Shown in pieces: positions 36,226 to 46,261 of a stretch of DNA of 64,000 nucleotides. The notes beneath the pieces were generated by a model. It was not told the origin of the DNA and searched no databases. It saw nothing but the letters and a program-made list of their open reading frames with translations. The DNA is from Methylobacterium sp. UNC378MF. GTDB lineage: Bacteria > Pseudomonadota > Alphaproteobacteria > Rhizobiales > Beijerinckiaceae. The stretch lies in contig NZ_FMWU01000021.1 in the NCBI RefSeq assembly GCF_900103195.1, positions 1 to 64,000 of the forward strand, read 5' to 3'. Position 1 is the first letter of the stretch. Every line of letters starts with the position of its first letter. Made by a program: the position numbers and the translations under genes.

Positions 36226-39071
36226 TATCCCCCCGATCCCCCACGTGCCGAATGCGGGTTAGCATCGGCGGCTCGGCTCACACGGTAGAGGTGGCCGCGC
36301 TTCGCATCGCTGCGGGCTTTGTCGAGGCGCAGGCCGTTCACCACACGCCCCTCGTTCCGGCCGAGGTAGCGACCTATCCCGGCCGCGTCCGCGAGACCAC
36401 GGCCGATCCGCTCTTCCGCAAGCGCCTCTCGCAGAGCCGCCCCAAGAACCTGCCGGGGAGCCGGGGCATCCCCGTCGTCCGCCGCCACGAACTCCGTAAG
36501 CGCCGAGCCCGGCACGATGTCTCGGGCTCCAAATGGTACGTCGAGCCCAACCGTGCTCACGAGTGCATCAAGCACGACACCGAGCCGCGTTAGCACGGGG
36601 TCGGCCTCGCGCAGTCCCGCGGTAACGTCGAGCGGATCGGCCTCGCCGAGCCAGACGAGGGCTGCCCGGACGTAGCGCGACCACTCCTCGAAGCTGCCAT
36701 AGGCCGTTGTCAGCCGCGCCATGCCGGGAAAGCCACTGTGGGCGTGTGCCGCGAGAACGGTCAGAGCCGCGCTCACGAGGGCCGTCCGTTCGGCCGCTGC
36801 CCGCTCGGCGGGGTCGAATGGGAATGTCCGGAGCTCGGGCCGCTCCACGCCCGGATCGATCCGGCAGGTGAGCACGCGACGCGCCATGTCCCCACGCACC
36901 ACGAGGTTGTTGCCTGTGGCATACAGGGTCAGACGGTGTTCCACCGTGACGGTGCGGGAGGTGCCAAGCGGCCGGATCGAGAGGCGCTCCTGTGTGAGCA
37001 CAGCATTGAGCGTGTCGCCCTCGAGCGGCTGCTCCACGTTATCGATGTTCAGGAGCGACGCGCCCTCAAGCACCTTGCCGAGCATATGCTTTTCGAACTC
37101 GGCCGCCGAAACTCCCTGCGTCATCGCCTGCGCCCGGGCGCCGGTGAGCAGGACCGCAATGGCGTCCACGAGCTTGCTCTTGCCGACGCCGGGCCCAGTG
37201 CCATTGAAGGCGAAGAGCGGTCCACGCACGCCCGCGTGCACGGCGAACGGCGTCAGCAAGGCCGCAAGCGCCACGCTGCGATCCGCCGGGGTCGCGAAGC
37301 GGTAGTGCGAGAACAGCCCTGCAAGCAGGGTGAGGGCTGCCCGCGCCGCTCGACGCGCGTCCGTCTCGGTTCGCCAATCCGACGTGTCAGGCGTGGTGAA
37401 GCCTGTCAGCGTGTCAGCGACGAAAACACCACTCTCGGGATCGAAGCCCGGCGCCGAAACGATACGACCCGATCGCGCCAAGATGGGGGCCTGCACGAGT
37501 GCACCGATCGTGGGCAGCCGCCACTGTCCCCGATCGAGATACGCCGCCGCGAGCTGATGAGAGAGTATTGCCGGCACCTCAGATCCCTTTCGGCCCGGCC
37601 GGCGCACGTCAAAATGCCGGGATGCGAACTCAGTGAGGTTCGCCACCGTCATCATGTGCAGGGCGCTTCCGCTCACCTCACGCCCACACCTGTCCCGATA
37701 CCGCCCGCGCGCGACCATGACGGGGCCGCCGCGCTGATAGAGCGGCAACCCGCGCTCGGTCACTGACGCCTCGAACGCGTCGAGCGCGCCGGCAATGTCT
37801 GCGTCCTGAAGGAGCACGGGGCGCGGAGGATCATCCGTGGCACCCGGCATATCGTTATCGTTGGCCGGCGGCGCATCCGAGAAGTCGAGCTGAGCGAGGA
37901 AGCCGGCACCCGCTGTCCATCCGCGCTCACGCATGACCCGCACAAGGTTGCGCAGGCCGTAGCTCTCGAGCTGCCGTCCCTCGTGGATGGCACGGCGCAG
38001 CAGCTCCGGGTCGGCACCCTCCGGCGCAGCCTCCCACCGGTCCGTGAAGCGCAGGAGCGCGGCAAAGGCGATCTCTTCGCCAAGCGCCGGTGCACAGACC
38101 GTGTGAACAGCCTTCACGAAGGCGATCCACTCATCTCGGTCTAGGTCATTCGCGGTCTGCTCTAGCCCTGTCAGCAGCTTGCGCGCTGCCGACTCGTTCA
38201 GCTCCGGCAGATACGCCTCACCGGAGCCGCCCCGCTCGCCTGACACCCGGCCGGCCTGCCTAAGGACGCCACCCGCCGCCTCAATGGCCGCATCGCATTC
38301 AGCGATCATCTTGGCCGCCTGCGCGACCGATAGGGACGGCAGCTCGGCCACCCGTATTTCAGGGATGCCCCTGCCGCTCTCCCACGCGTAGGGCACACCT
38401 GCCGGGTGCATGCCGCGGATGACGGCCTGCCGGCCGGCTCCGAGCATCTCCACTTGCTCCGTCTTTCCCTCCGGCGTGTCAGCGAAGCGGTACTTCCCGC
38501 CCTGACGAAGCGTGGGGCTGTCGCCCGGCTCCGCGCAGACGCGGACGAAGACGGCACCCGGCTTGGCCGGGTTGCCGGTGCGCAGTGGCGCGTCGGGGAC
38601 ATAGCGGCGTACGATGTCGAGCACCGCGCGGGCCGCTGTCGGGTCAGTCACGTCCATGTCGACCGCGACGACGTGCTCGTTCTCCGGCAGATTCTCATGC
38701 ACGCCAAGGACAAGCCCCATGTTTGCGCCGGGCTTTGCAGCCCACGCTGCCACCTCCGGAGTGGTGGGCACGCCGCGGCCCGGCCACCCCTTCAGGCGCG
38801 GCCCCTTCTCTCCGGCTTCAATAGGCACAGCGCGCCACCCGCCATCCACGGCGAGCGGCCCATAGGCACCCCACGGATTGAGGGCGCCCCGCGCTCGGCG
38901 ATCACGAGACGCCGCAGTATCATTTTCGGCGAGACCACGGGTGGCACCCTGCGGGTCGACATGCGGACGGAGCGCGGTCAACGCTCCACCTGCGATTGGC
39001 GCAACGAGGGGGGTGGAGCCGAAACCCCACCCTTTCGTGTTCGTGTTTTGTTCTAAAACTGCTTGGCTCAT
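36225..39071 (-). CDS. Replication protein: bifunctional primase-polymerase plus AAA+ helicase-like ATPase
   Basis: A 948-residue protein. Residues ~70-260 are a prim-pol (AEP) domain: GWRAVPIEAGEKGPRLKGWP, metal-binding AVDMDVTD (~138-145), GGKYRFADTPEG and VEMLGAGRQAVIRGMHP. Residues ~600-800 are an ATPase: Walker A GTGPGVGKSKL (~625), SLLNIDNVEQP, and LTLYATGNN as a sensor-type motif. Plasmids, satellites and integrative elements use such proteins to start their own replication, so the excised element may replicate. It is the third gene of a minus-strand run beginning at 40089. Confidence 0.83.
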   Translation of the reverse strand: MSQAVLEQNTNTKGWGFGSTPLVAPIAGGALTALRPHVDPQGATRGLAENDTAASRDRRARGALNPWGAYGPLAVDGGWRAVPIEAGEKGPRLKGWPGRGVPTTPEVAAWAAKPGANMGLVLGVHENLPENEHVVAVDMDVTDPTAARAVLDIVRRYVPDAPLRTGNPAKPGAVFVRVCAEPGDSPTLRQGGKYRFADTPEGKTEQVEMLGAGRQAVIRGMHPAGVPYAWESGRGIPEIRVAELPSLSVAQAAKMIAECDAAIEAAGGVLRQAGRVSGERGGSGEAYLPELNESAARKLLTGLEQTANDLDRDEWIAFVKAVHTVCAPALGEEIAFAALLRFTDRWEAAPEGADPELLRRAIHEGRQLESYGLRNLVRVMRERGWTAGAGFLAQLDFSDAPPANDNDMPGATDDPPRPVLLQDADIAGALDAFEASVTERGLPLYQRGGPVMVARGRYRDRCGREVSGSALHMMTVANLTEFASRHFDVRRPGRKGSEVPAILSHQLAAAYLDRGQWRLPTIGALVQAPILARSGRIVSAPGFDPESGVFVADTLTGFTTPDTSDWRTETDARRAARAALTLLAGLFSHYRFATPADRSVALAALLTPFAVHAGVRGPLFAFNGTGPGVGKSKLVDAIAVLLTGARAQAMTQGVSAAEFEKHMLGKVLEGASLLNIDNVEQPLEGDTLNAVLTQERLSIRPLGTSRTVTVEHRLTLYATGNNLVVRGDMARRVLTCRIDPGVERPELRTFPFDPAERAAAERTALVSAALTVLAAHAHSGFPGMARLTTAYGSFEEWSRYVRAALVWLGEADPLDVTAGLREADPVLTRLGVVLDALVSTVGLDVPFGARDIVPGSALTEFVAADDGDAPAPRQVLGAALREALAEERIGRGLADAAGIGRYLGRNEGRVVNGLRLDKARSDAKRGHLYRVSRAADANPHSARGGSGG

Positions 39072-39086
39072 GTCAGCACAGTCCTG

Positions 39087-39890
39087 TCAGAAGCGAATGA
39101 TGGGCGTCGCGGCGATACGCTCAGCAACAGCGAGGAAGTCGTCGCAGGTTGAGCCGTAGGTCGGGACCGGCAGCCCTTTCTCTGCGCTGCACGACACAAT
39201 TGCGTTCTCGGCAGAAGCCGGGGCATGCCCGTCGTTCAGCAGGAGCGCACAGGCGCCCGGCATTGGCAGGTATCCGTTCAGGGGGACAGGCTTGCCGCCC
39301 ACCGCTTTTGCAAGCTTTCGTGCCGCTGTGTCATAGTCAAATTGTGTACCGGAACCTAGATTAAGCGGAATTGTCCGGTCTGCCTTCAGAAAAGCAAAGT
39401 ACCTACCCGTAATCGCATCGATAATGTAGACAGGCTCCACACCTGCAGCGACGAACCTGACATGGATAACCAATAGCTTATCCGGCAGACGCGGCTCCAT
39501 CGGCGGGCGGGCATAATCGCACTCAAACCGGGTCGGCAGCTCTATTGCAAATCCCCGCCACGCATTGATGTCGCTGCGTGTCGGTAGACCGCCGATGCCA
39601 GGATGAACGCGGTTCAAGCACACCGCGAGATGTTCGGGGTTCACCCGGCGGGACAGCTCGAATGCTCGGCGAGCTGCACCGGGCGTTCCGGCAATCAGCT
39701 TGGAGCCCAACGAAGGGCCTTGATGCTCGTGCGCATGTACGGGCCGCCAGAGCGGCGGAACATAGAACAGCCGATCATCAAGACCGTCGGCTGCAAGCAA
39801 GTTAAGTTTGTTGAAGGCATCCATGTCAAACATAGACCCCGGCAGTCGGCCGCTCGGCAGAGGAAATATCGCTTCGATCAGCTCAGACAT
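39087..39890 (-). CDS. Hypothetical protein of the island replication module
   Basis: A 267-residue protein with no family that I recognise. Composition is that of a soluble globular protein; features include FDMDAFNKLNLLAADGLDD, PVYIIDAITGRYFAFLKAD and VPLNGYLPMPGACALLLNDG. It overlaps the upstream AlpA-like gene by 8 bases and ends 15 bases before the primase start, so it is co-expressed with replication functions. Confidence 0.65.
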   Translation of the reverse strand: MSELIEAIFPLPSGRLPGSMFDMDAFNKLNLLAADGLDDRLFYVPPLWRPVHAHEHQGPSLGSKLIAGTPGAARRAFELSRRVNPEHLAVCLNRVHPGIGGLPTRSDINAWRGFAIELPTRFECDYARPPMEPRLPDKLLVIHVRFVAAGVEPVYIIDAITGRYFAFLKADRTIPLNLGSGTQFDYDTAARKLAKAVGGKPVPLNGYLPMPGACALLLNDGHAPASAENAIVSCSAEKGLPVPTYGSTCDDFLAVAERIAATPIIRF

Positions 39891-40089
39891 GGCGCACGCC
39901 CTCCGTGCCTTCGGCGAGGATCCGGCGCAGTTCCGACATTGTGTAGTTGATCCGGTGTCCGATCATGACAGCACGCAGCCTGCCGGCGCGGCGCAACTCC
40001 CATTCTTTCGTACGGCCCATGTTAGTGCGGCGCCGAAATTCAGCGGCGGCAAAGAGGCGGTTGTCGTCCTGCTCTACTTGTGATCGCAT
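39883..40089 (-). CDS. AlpA/excisionase-like small DNA-binding protein
   Basis: A 68-residue helix-turn-helix protein: LFAAAEFRRRTNMGRTKEWE, then LRRAGRLRAVMIGHRINYTM and SELRRILAE follow the MerR-like recognition helix and wing of AlpA/Xis proteins. As the first gene of the minus-strand module next to attR, it may act as recombination directionality factor or transcriptional switch. Confidence 0.68.
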   Translation of the reverse strand: MRSQVEQDDNRLFAAAEFRRRTNMGRTKEWELRRAGRLRAVMIGHRINYTMSELRRILAEGTEGVRHV

Positions 40090-40647
40090 CGTCTATTCCC
40101 TGAGAGTACCGGCCGCCTTCGAAGGTGTTCTCCGACGTCCGTTCTTATTGTGTGCCTCTCCGCTTTGGTTGCGCAAAGCCCCGTCCTCTCAAAAACCGGT
40201 TCCCCGCTGAAGTCGGGCAGGATTGGAAAGTTTCCTATGTTTTTGCAGGTGCTTGCCTTCCGCCCCCCCCCGGGGGGGGGGGTGGGATTCGGAGTTGCGG
40301 TGTCGTTGGGTGGCGGAACAGCCCCCTTGCTTGGGAAGCCGGTGCCGGGGGACCCAACCGGGGAGGGGGGGGTTCAGCGCCGCGCATGGTCGTGTCAGCA
40401 ACGCGGACGCGCGAGCGGTGTAGGCACTGCGACAGCGCAGCCCGGGTGTTGCATGGGGGGCTGTTGCGGCCCGGCGGCTAGCCGCATGGCTCCAATGACT
40501 ACGACAGCGAGCAAACGCTTGCCGCGTGTCAGCGCAAGATACCGGGCGCTACCTTAGTCGCGGTCGCTGATTTCAGTGGGTTAGTCGTCTGCTAGTCGTC
40601 AGCGGGAAAGGGCAGCGCCCCGGCATCCGCTAAGTGCTTGGTAGGAA
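40090..40647. other. 558-bp noncoding right end of the island, with C/G homopolymer palindrome
   Basis: No credible gene. It carries a run of nine C followed directly by eleven G (40263-40282), more G-rich tracts to ~40375, and the promoter side of the minus-strand module. Short frames here are dominated by Pro/Gly/Arg and are not coding. Confidence 0.5.
40263..40282. repeat. C9/G11 palindromic homopolymer
   Basis: Nine C followed without a spacer by eleven G. It can fold into a hairpin or form four-stranded structures, and is a likely polymerase-slippage hotspot. Whether it is functional or variable is unknown. Confidence 0.6.
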
Positions 40648-40694
40648 TGGCGCGCCCGAAAGGATTCGAACCTCTGACCCCCAGATTCGTAGTC
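40648..40694 (-). repeat. attR: 47-bp repeat within the intact tRNA-Arg gene
   Basis: The right copy of the island's direct repeat, identical to 28699-28745, forming the 3' part of the functional tRNA. Confidence 0.9.
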
Positions 40695-40724
40695 TGGTGC
40701 TCTATCCAGCTGAGCTACGGGCGC
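40648..40724 (-). tRNA. tRNA-Arg (anticodon ACG)
   Basis: A complete cloverleaf of 77 nt with encoded CCA. The 7-bp acceptor stem GCGCCCG/CGGGCGC is perfect, the D-arm region reads TAGCTCAGCTGGATAGAGCA, the anticodon stem CCAGA/TCTGG encloses loop CTACGAA (anticodon ACG, read as ICG), and the T loop is GTTCGAATC. It is the integration target of the adjoining element, and its 3' half is duplicated at attL. Confidence 0.95.
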
Positions 40725-40849
40725 CTGACACGGCGGCGGGCTCTCGGCCCGCCGGTGTGAGAGGGCTTCTAGAGGCTCAAATCCGGCTTGGCAAGACACT
40801 TCGGACAACGACTTTCACCGCCCGTGCGCGCGCCTCGGATGTCCCGCGC

Positions 40850-41602
40850 CTACGGCGTCCGGGCGCTCGCGCGCACGCGCTCCTCCGCGGCCCGGATCGC
40901 CTCCGGCGTGCCGACATGCAGCCACTGACCGTCGAGCCGCATCCCGAACAGGCGCCCCGCCGCGATCGCCCGGTCGAACAGCCGGTTGAGCGAGAAGGCA
41001 CCGTCCGGCGTGTCGGCGAACAGGCTCGGCGTGAGGATCGCCACGCCCGCATAGATGAACGGCGCCACCGCGCGCTCGCCGCGGCGCTCCAGGCGGCCAT
41101 CGGAGTCCATCACGAAATCCCCGGCCCCCTCGTAGCCGAGGCTGGTGGCGGTGGGCGCCACCAACAGGAGGCCGTCCATGCGGCCCGCATCCCAGCTCTC
41201 GATCAGCCGGCGCAGGTTGGAGGCCGGCCCCTCTAGCCAGAAGGAATCCGAGTTCAGCACCACGAACGGCGCATCCCCTAGGAGCGGCAGCGCCTTGCGG
41301 ATGCCGCCTCCCGTCTCCAGCAGTGCCGCGCGCTCGTCGGACACGACCGTCGACGGCCCCCGGTCCGGCCCCTCGGCCCGACGGGCCAAGTGCCCCTCGA
41401 TCAGGTCGGCGAGATAGTGGACGTTGACGATTGCGGTCCCGATCCCCGCCTCGGCCACCCGGTCGAGGGCGTGATCGAGCAGTGCCTTGCCGGCCACCTC
41501 GACCAGGGGCTTCGGCACCGTGGCAGTCACCGGCCGCATGCGCTTGCCCAGGCCCGCGGCCAGGACAAAGGCGCGGCTGACGGCGGGGCTGGGATCGCTC
41601 AT
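40850..41602 (-). CDS. murU: N-acetylmuramate-1-phosphate uridylyltransferase (MurU-like nucleotidyltransferase)
   Basis: A 250-residue sugar-phosphate nucleotidyltransferase. The N-terminal signature is VLAAGLGKRMRPVTATVPKPLVEV, and VVLNSDSFW is the metal-binding region. ATG 41602 is the correct start; longer upstream frames overlap the preceding gene. MurU converts MurNAc-1-P to UDP-MurNAc in peptidoglycan recycling. It lies 19 bases downstream of an AmgK-like kinase gene, the previous step of that salvage route, which supports the assignment over generic mannose-1-P or glucose-1-P enzymes. Confidence 0.82.
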   Translation of the reverse strand: MSDPSPAVSRAFVLAAGLGKRMRPVTATVPKPLVEVAGKALLDHALDRVAEAGIGTAIVNVHYLADLIEGHLARRAEGPDRGPSTVVSDERAALLETGGGIRKALPLLGDAPFVVLNSDSFWLEGPASNLRRLIESWDAGRMDGLLLVAPTATSLGYEGAGDFVMDSDGRLERRGERAVAPFIYAGVAILTPSLFADTPDGAFSLNRLFDRAIAAGRLFGMRLDGQWLHVGTPEAIRAAEERVRASARTP

Positions 41603-41621
41603 GCGGTCGGAAATCCGGAGG

Positions 41622-43211
41622 TCAGGGTTCGGGCGCCGGGGCGACGAGACCCGGCAGGTGGTCCGCGTGCCAGGCCCGCAACCCGGCAAGCGCCGGATGG
41701 GCGAGGTTGCGGGCGAGATAGCCCTCGATCCGCGGCAGATGGGCGAGATAGCCGGGCTTGCCGTCGCGCCGGTCGAGGCGCGCGAAGATGCCGAGGATCT
41801 TGGTGGCCCGCTGGGCCGCCAGCAGCGCGTAGGCGGTGGCGAAAGCCCCGACATCGAAGGCCGGGTCCCGCCCGCGGCGCTCGCGGGCGTAGAGGCCGAG
41901 CAGCCGCAGCTCGAACTCGGCGCTGGAATCGACCCGGGCATCCTGGAGCAGCGAGGCGACGTCATAGGCCGGGTGGCCCATCACGGCATCCTGGAAATCG
42001 ATCAGCCCCACCCGCTCCAGCCCGTCGCGCTCGGGCAACCAGATCAGGTTCGGGGAATGGTAGTCGCGCAGGGTCCAGGTCGGCCGGTCCGGGATCGCGC
42101 CCTGGAGCGCTTCCCGCCACAGGTCGAGGAAGGCCGCCCGCGCCTCCGCCGACAGGCTGACGTTCCGGATCGCCGGGGCATACCATTCGGGCATCAGTTC
42201 CGCCTCGAACAGCAGCGCCTCCATGTCGTAGGGCGGCAGCACGTGCTCGATCCCGTCCGCCACCGGCAGGACCGGGGGGAGCGGGTTGGCATGGAGCTTG
42301 GCCAGCACACGCACGGCCTCGGCATAGCGCTCCGGCCGCGGGGCGCCGCCTTCGATCACCGGCTCGCTGCCGAGATCCTCCAGGATCAGCAGACCCTCGG
42401 CGAGATCCTCGCCGTAGATCCTGGGCGCCGAGAAGCCGAGCGCGCGCAGGCCGCGGTCCAGGGCCACGAAAGCGTGGACGCTCTCGGCGAGGTGCACGAT
42501 CGCGCTGTAGGGCTTGCCGTCCCGCACCGGTGGGCCGTCGGGGCGCGGCGGCGCGATCATCAGCACGGCGCTGGTGCCGTCGGGCTTGGTCAGGCGCTCG
42601 TAGGCGCGGGAGGAGGCGTCGCCCTGCATCAGCGTCCGCTCGGCGATGTCCCAGCCGCTGCGGTCGAGGAGGCGGCGGACCGCCCGCGCCCGGTCCAGGC
42701 GGGCGCGCATGCCGCCGCTGCCGTCGATCCGGGCCAGCCGCGCCTTGGGGCCGAATTCGGCCCGCAGAGACAGGTCCACGGTCAGCACCGGGCCGCCGCG
42801 GGGCGGCATCCGGTCGGGCCACTCGACCAGGGTGATGGCGCCCTCGGCCATCTCGTCGAAGCCGAGTTCCACCAACTCGTCGGGGTCGCGCAGTCGGTAG
42901 AGGTCGGCATGGACGACCGGCCGACCGTCGCGGGCCGCGTAGGGCTGGATCAGGGTGAAGGTCGGGCTCGGCACCTCAAGCTGCGCGTCGCCGGCGAGTT
43001 CGCGGATGATCGCGCGGGCGAGCGTGGTCTTGCCGCCCCCCAATCCTCCGGACAGCGCCACCACGTCTCCCGGCAGCAGGAACTCGGAGAGGAACAGGCC
43101 GAGATCCTCGGTGGCCGTCTCTTCGGGCAGCACGAATTCCCAGGGGACCGGCCGCGCGGATGCACCCGTCGCCCCATCGGCCGTCTGTCCGTCCTGCTCG
43201 TCTCCGCCCAA
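41622..43211 (-). CDS. Fused TsaE ATPase and AmgK-like MurNAc/GlcNAc anomeric kinase
   Basis: About 529 residues. Residues ~20-165 are TsaE: LSGGLGGGKTTLARAIIREL (P-loop), SPTFTLIQPY and LVEWPDRM, the ATPase of t6A37 tRNA modification. Residues ~175-529 are an aminoglycoside-phosphotransferase fold kinase: WDIAERTLMQGDASSRAYERL, LLILEDLGSEPV, WTLRDYHSPNLIWL (catalytic Asp) and GLIDFQDAVMGHPAYDVASL (metal site). With MurU it forms the AmgK-MurU cell-wall recycling bypass. The start is uncertain: the frame is open to 43400, but a GGAGG six bases before TTG 43211 and the loss of homology upstream favour 43211. Confidence 0.82.
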   Translation of the reverse strand: MGGDEQDGQTADGATGASARPVPWEFVLPEETATEDLGLFLSEFLLPGDVVALSGGLGGGKTTLARAIIRELAGDAQLEVPSPTFTLIQPYAARDGRPVVHADLYRLRDPDELVELGFDEMAEGAITLVEWPDRMPPRGGPVLTVDLSLRAEFGPKARLARIDGSGGMRARLDRARAVRRLLDRSGWDIAERTLMQGDASSRAYERLTKPDGTSAVLMIAPPRPDGPPVRDGKPYSAIVHLAESVHAFVALDRGLRALGFSAPRIYGEDLAEGLLILEDLGSEPVIEGGAPRPERYAEAVRVLAKLHANPLPPVLPVADGIEHVLPPYDMEALLFEAELMPEWYAPAIRNVSLSAEARAAFLDLWREALQGAIPDRPTWTLRDYHSPNLIWLPERDGLERVGLIDFQDAVMGHPAYDVASLLQDARVDSSAEFELRLLGLYARERRGRDPAFDVGAFATAYALLAAQRATKILGIFARLDRRDGKPGYLAHLPRIEGYLARNLAHPALAGLRAWHADHLPGLVAPAPEP

Positions 43212-43486
43212 AACCCGCCTCCGAGACCTGAAGACGCATGGTCCGAAAACACGCACCGGATGCAAGCGTTTCCGCCGGGAGCCGCGCGCTTCCCGCCCGC
43301 CCGGTGCATCGAAACCACGCTCGCGGAGGCGGCGATCACCGTCCCGGAGGCCTGGCGGAGCCTCGTTCAGGCCGGGGCGGTGCGGGATCGCTGCCGCCAA
43401 CGATCGGTGCGGTCGGACGGCCCGCCGCGTCCCCAGCGGCCGTCGCCGGCCCAGCGACCTCGGGATCGGATCAAGGATGCGCCGGA

Positions 43487-45364
<1,878 letters not shown>

Positions 45365-45379
<15 letters not shown>

Positions 45380-45414
45380 CAGATCACGATATCTCGTTTC
45401 TGACGAGATGTCGT
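45365..45414. promoter_or_regulatory. Three palindromic repeats, candidate upstream activating sequence
   Basis: ACGAGATATCGT (45365-45376), its reverse complement ACGATATCTCGT (45386-45397) and the near-copy ACGAGATGTCGT (45403-45414). Centre spacings are ~21 and ~17 bp. They lie 60-110 bp upstream of the sigma-54 promoter of cynS; the first copy overlaps codons 2-5 of the divergent activator. This is the expected layout for activator dimers. Confidence 0.65.
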
Positions 45415-45473
45415 GATCGGCATCCAGCCGGCCAAGCTCTTGTCGAGACTGATGTTTCCGTGACGGCGACAGG

Positions 45474-45488
45474 TGGCACACCGTTTGC
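45474..45488 (+). promoter_or_regulatory. Sigma-54 (-24/-12) promoter of cynS
   Basis: TGGCAC-N5-TTGC, an exact match to the sigma-54 consensus, oriented toward cynS with the predicted transcription start near 45500, 130 bases before the ATG. Confidence 0.82.
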
Positions 45489-45629
45489 CGAATGAGCGGG
45501 CCCGCGTCCGATTGCGGCCGCATCCCCTCACGGTTGCGATCCCGACGCGCACCTCGCATCGGGGTGGGTGAGGCCGCGGGCCAAGCGGCCTCACCGGACC
45601 GATCGACAAGTCAAACCTGGGAGCCGACG

Positions 45630-46118
45630 ATGAAGCGCGAGGACCTCACCGAGAAGCTGCTCGACATCAAGCGCGAGAAGGGCTGGAGCTGGAAGCACAT
45701 CCACGAGGAGATCGGCGGCCTGTCGCCGTTCCTGATCACCGCGGCCTGCATGGGCCAGATGAAGCTGCCGAAGGCCCAGGCCAAGCGGGCCGCCGAGCTC
45801 TTCGGCCTCACCGCCGCCGAGGAGCGGATGCTCAACGAGCCGCCCTATCGCGGCTCGATCCCGTCGATGCCGCCCACCGACCCGCTGATCTACCGTTTCT
45901 ACGAGCTGGTGATGGTCTACGGCACGACCTTCAAGGAGCTGATCCAGGAGGAGTTCGGCGACGGCATCATGTCGGCGATCGACTTCAACATGGACATGGC
46001 CCGCGAGGCCAACAACAAGGGCGACCGCGTGCGGCTCACCATGTCGGGCAAGTTCCTGCCGTACAAGTATTACGGCAACGACGACGACACGCCGGAATAT
46101 GGCTTCAAGGAGGGGTGA
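45630..46118 (+). CDS. cynS: Cyanate hydratase (cyanase)
   Basis: A 162-residue cytoplasmic enzyme decomposing cyanate with bicarbonate to ammonia and CO2. The N-terminal helical domain (MKREDLTEKLLDIKREKGWS...) and C-terminal catalytic domain are both present. The catalytic triad is in place: Arg89 and Glu92 in YRFYELV, Ser115 in GDGIMSAIDF, with the spacing of the E. coli enzyme. The start at 45630 follows GGGAG. There is no adjacent carbonic anhydrase or cyanate transporter gene. Control by the divergent PAS-type activator through a sigma-54 promoter links it to nitrogen supply or cyanate sensing. Confidence 0.96.
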   Translation: MKREDLTEKLLDIKREKGWSWKHIHEEIGGLSPFLITAACMGQMKLPKAQAKRAAELFGLTAAEERMLNEPPYRGSIPSMPPTDPLIYRFYELVMVYGTTFKELIQEEFGDGIMSAIDFNMDMAREANNKGDRVRLTMSGKFLPYKYYGNDDDTPEYGFKEG

Positions 46119-46204
46119 GCGACCCGGAAGGGCATCCCCCGATCAGGATCCGATGTTCATACATCCGGATCGGGCCAGCGATACCGGCGGCGGAGCGCGA
46201 CGCG

Positions 46205-46228
46205 CCCCTCTCCCGAACGGGAGAGGGG
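46205..46228. terminator. Perfect GC-rich hairpin between convergent cynS and RND genes
   Basis: An 11-bp stem CCCCTCTCCCG/CGGGAGAGGGG around a 2-base loop, located between two convergent stop codons. It lacks a T tract, so intrinsic termination is uncertain; it could serve both strands. Confidence 0.5.
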
Positions 46229-46261
46229 ACGACCCGCGGCTCGTCCTGCCGCCGCGGTGCC

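Larger units (their letters stand above)
28699..40694. mobile_element. 12-kb integrative element in tRNA-Arg(ACG), carrying a STAND-NTPase defence gene
   Basis: Bounded by a perfect 47-bp direct repeat (28699-28745 and 40648-40694) equal to the 3' portion of the tRNA-Arg gene from the anticodon region to CCA. Inside are two tyrosine recombinases at the left end, a minus-strand module of AlpA-like regulator, unknown protein, prim-pol/AAA+ replication protein and DUF5681 protein, and the 1182-aa STAND NTPase as main cargo. No relaxase, type IV secretion, capsid or lysis gene is visible, so it is a satellite-like or mobilisable island rather than a complete phage or ICE. The cargo gene has visibly lower GC than the chromosome. 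Confidence 0.85.

Noticed and set aside
40100..40560. Overlapping Gly/Pro-rich ORFs at the right end of the island
   Set aside because: They arise from the C/G homopolymers and biased composition; three frames are open at once and none has protein-like sequence.
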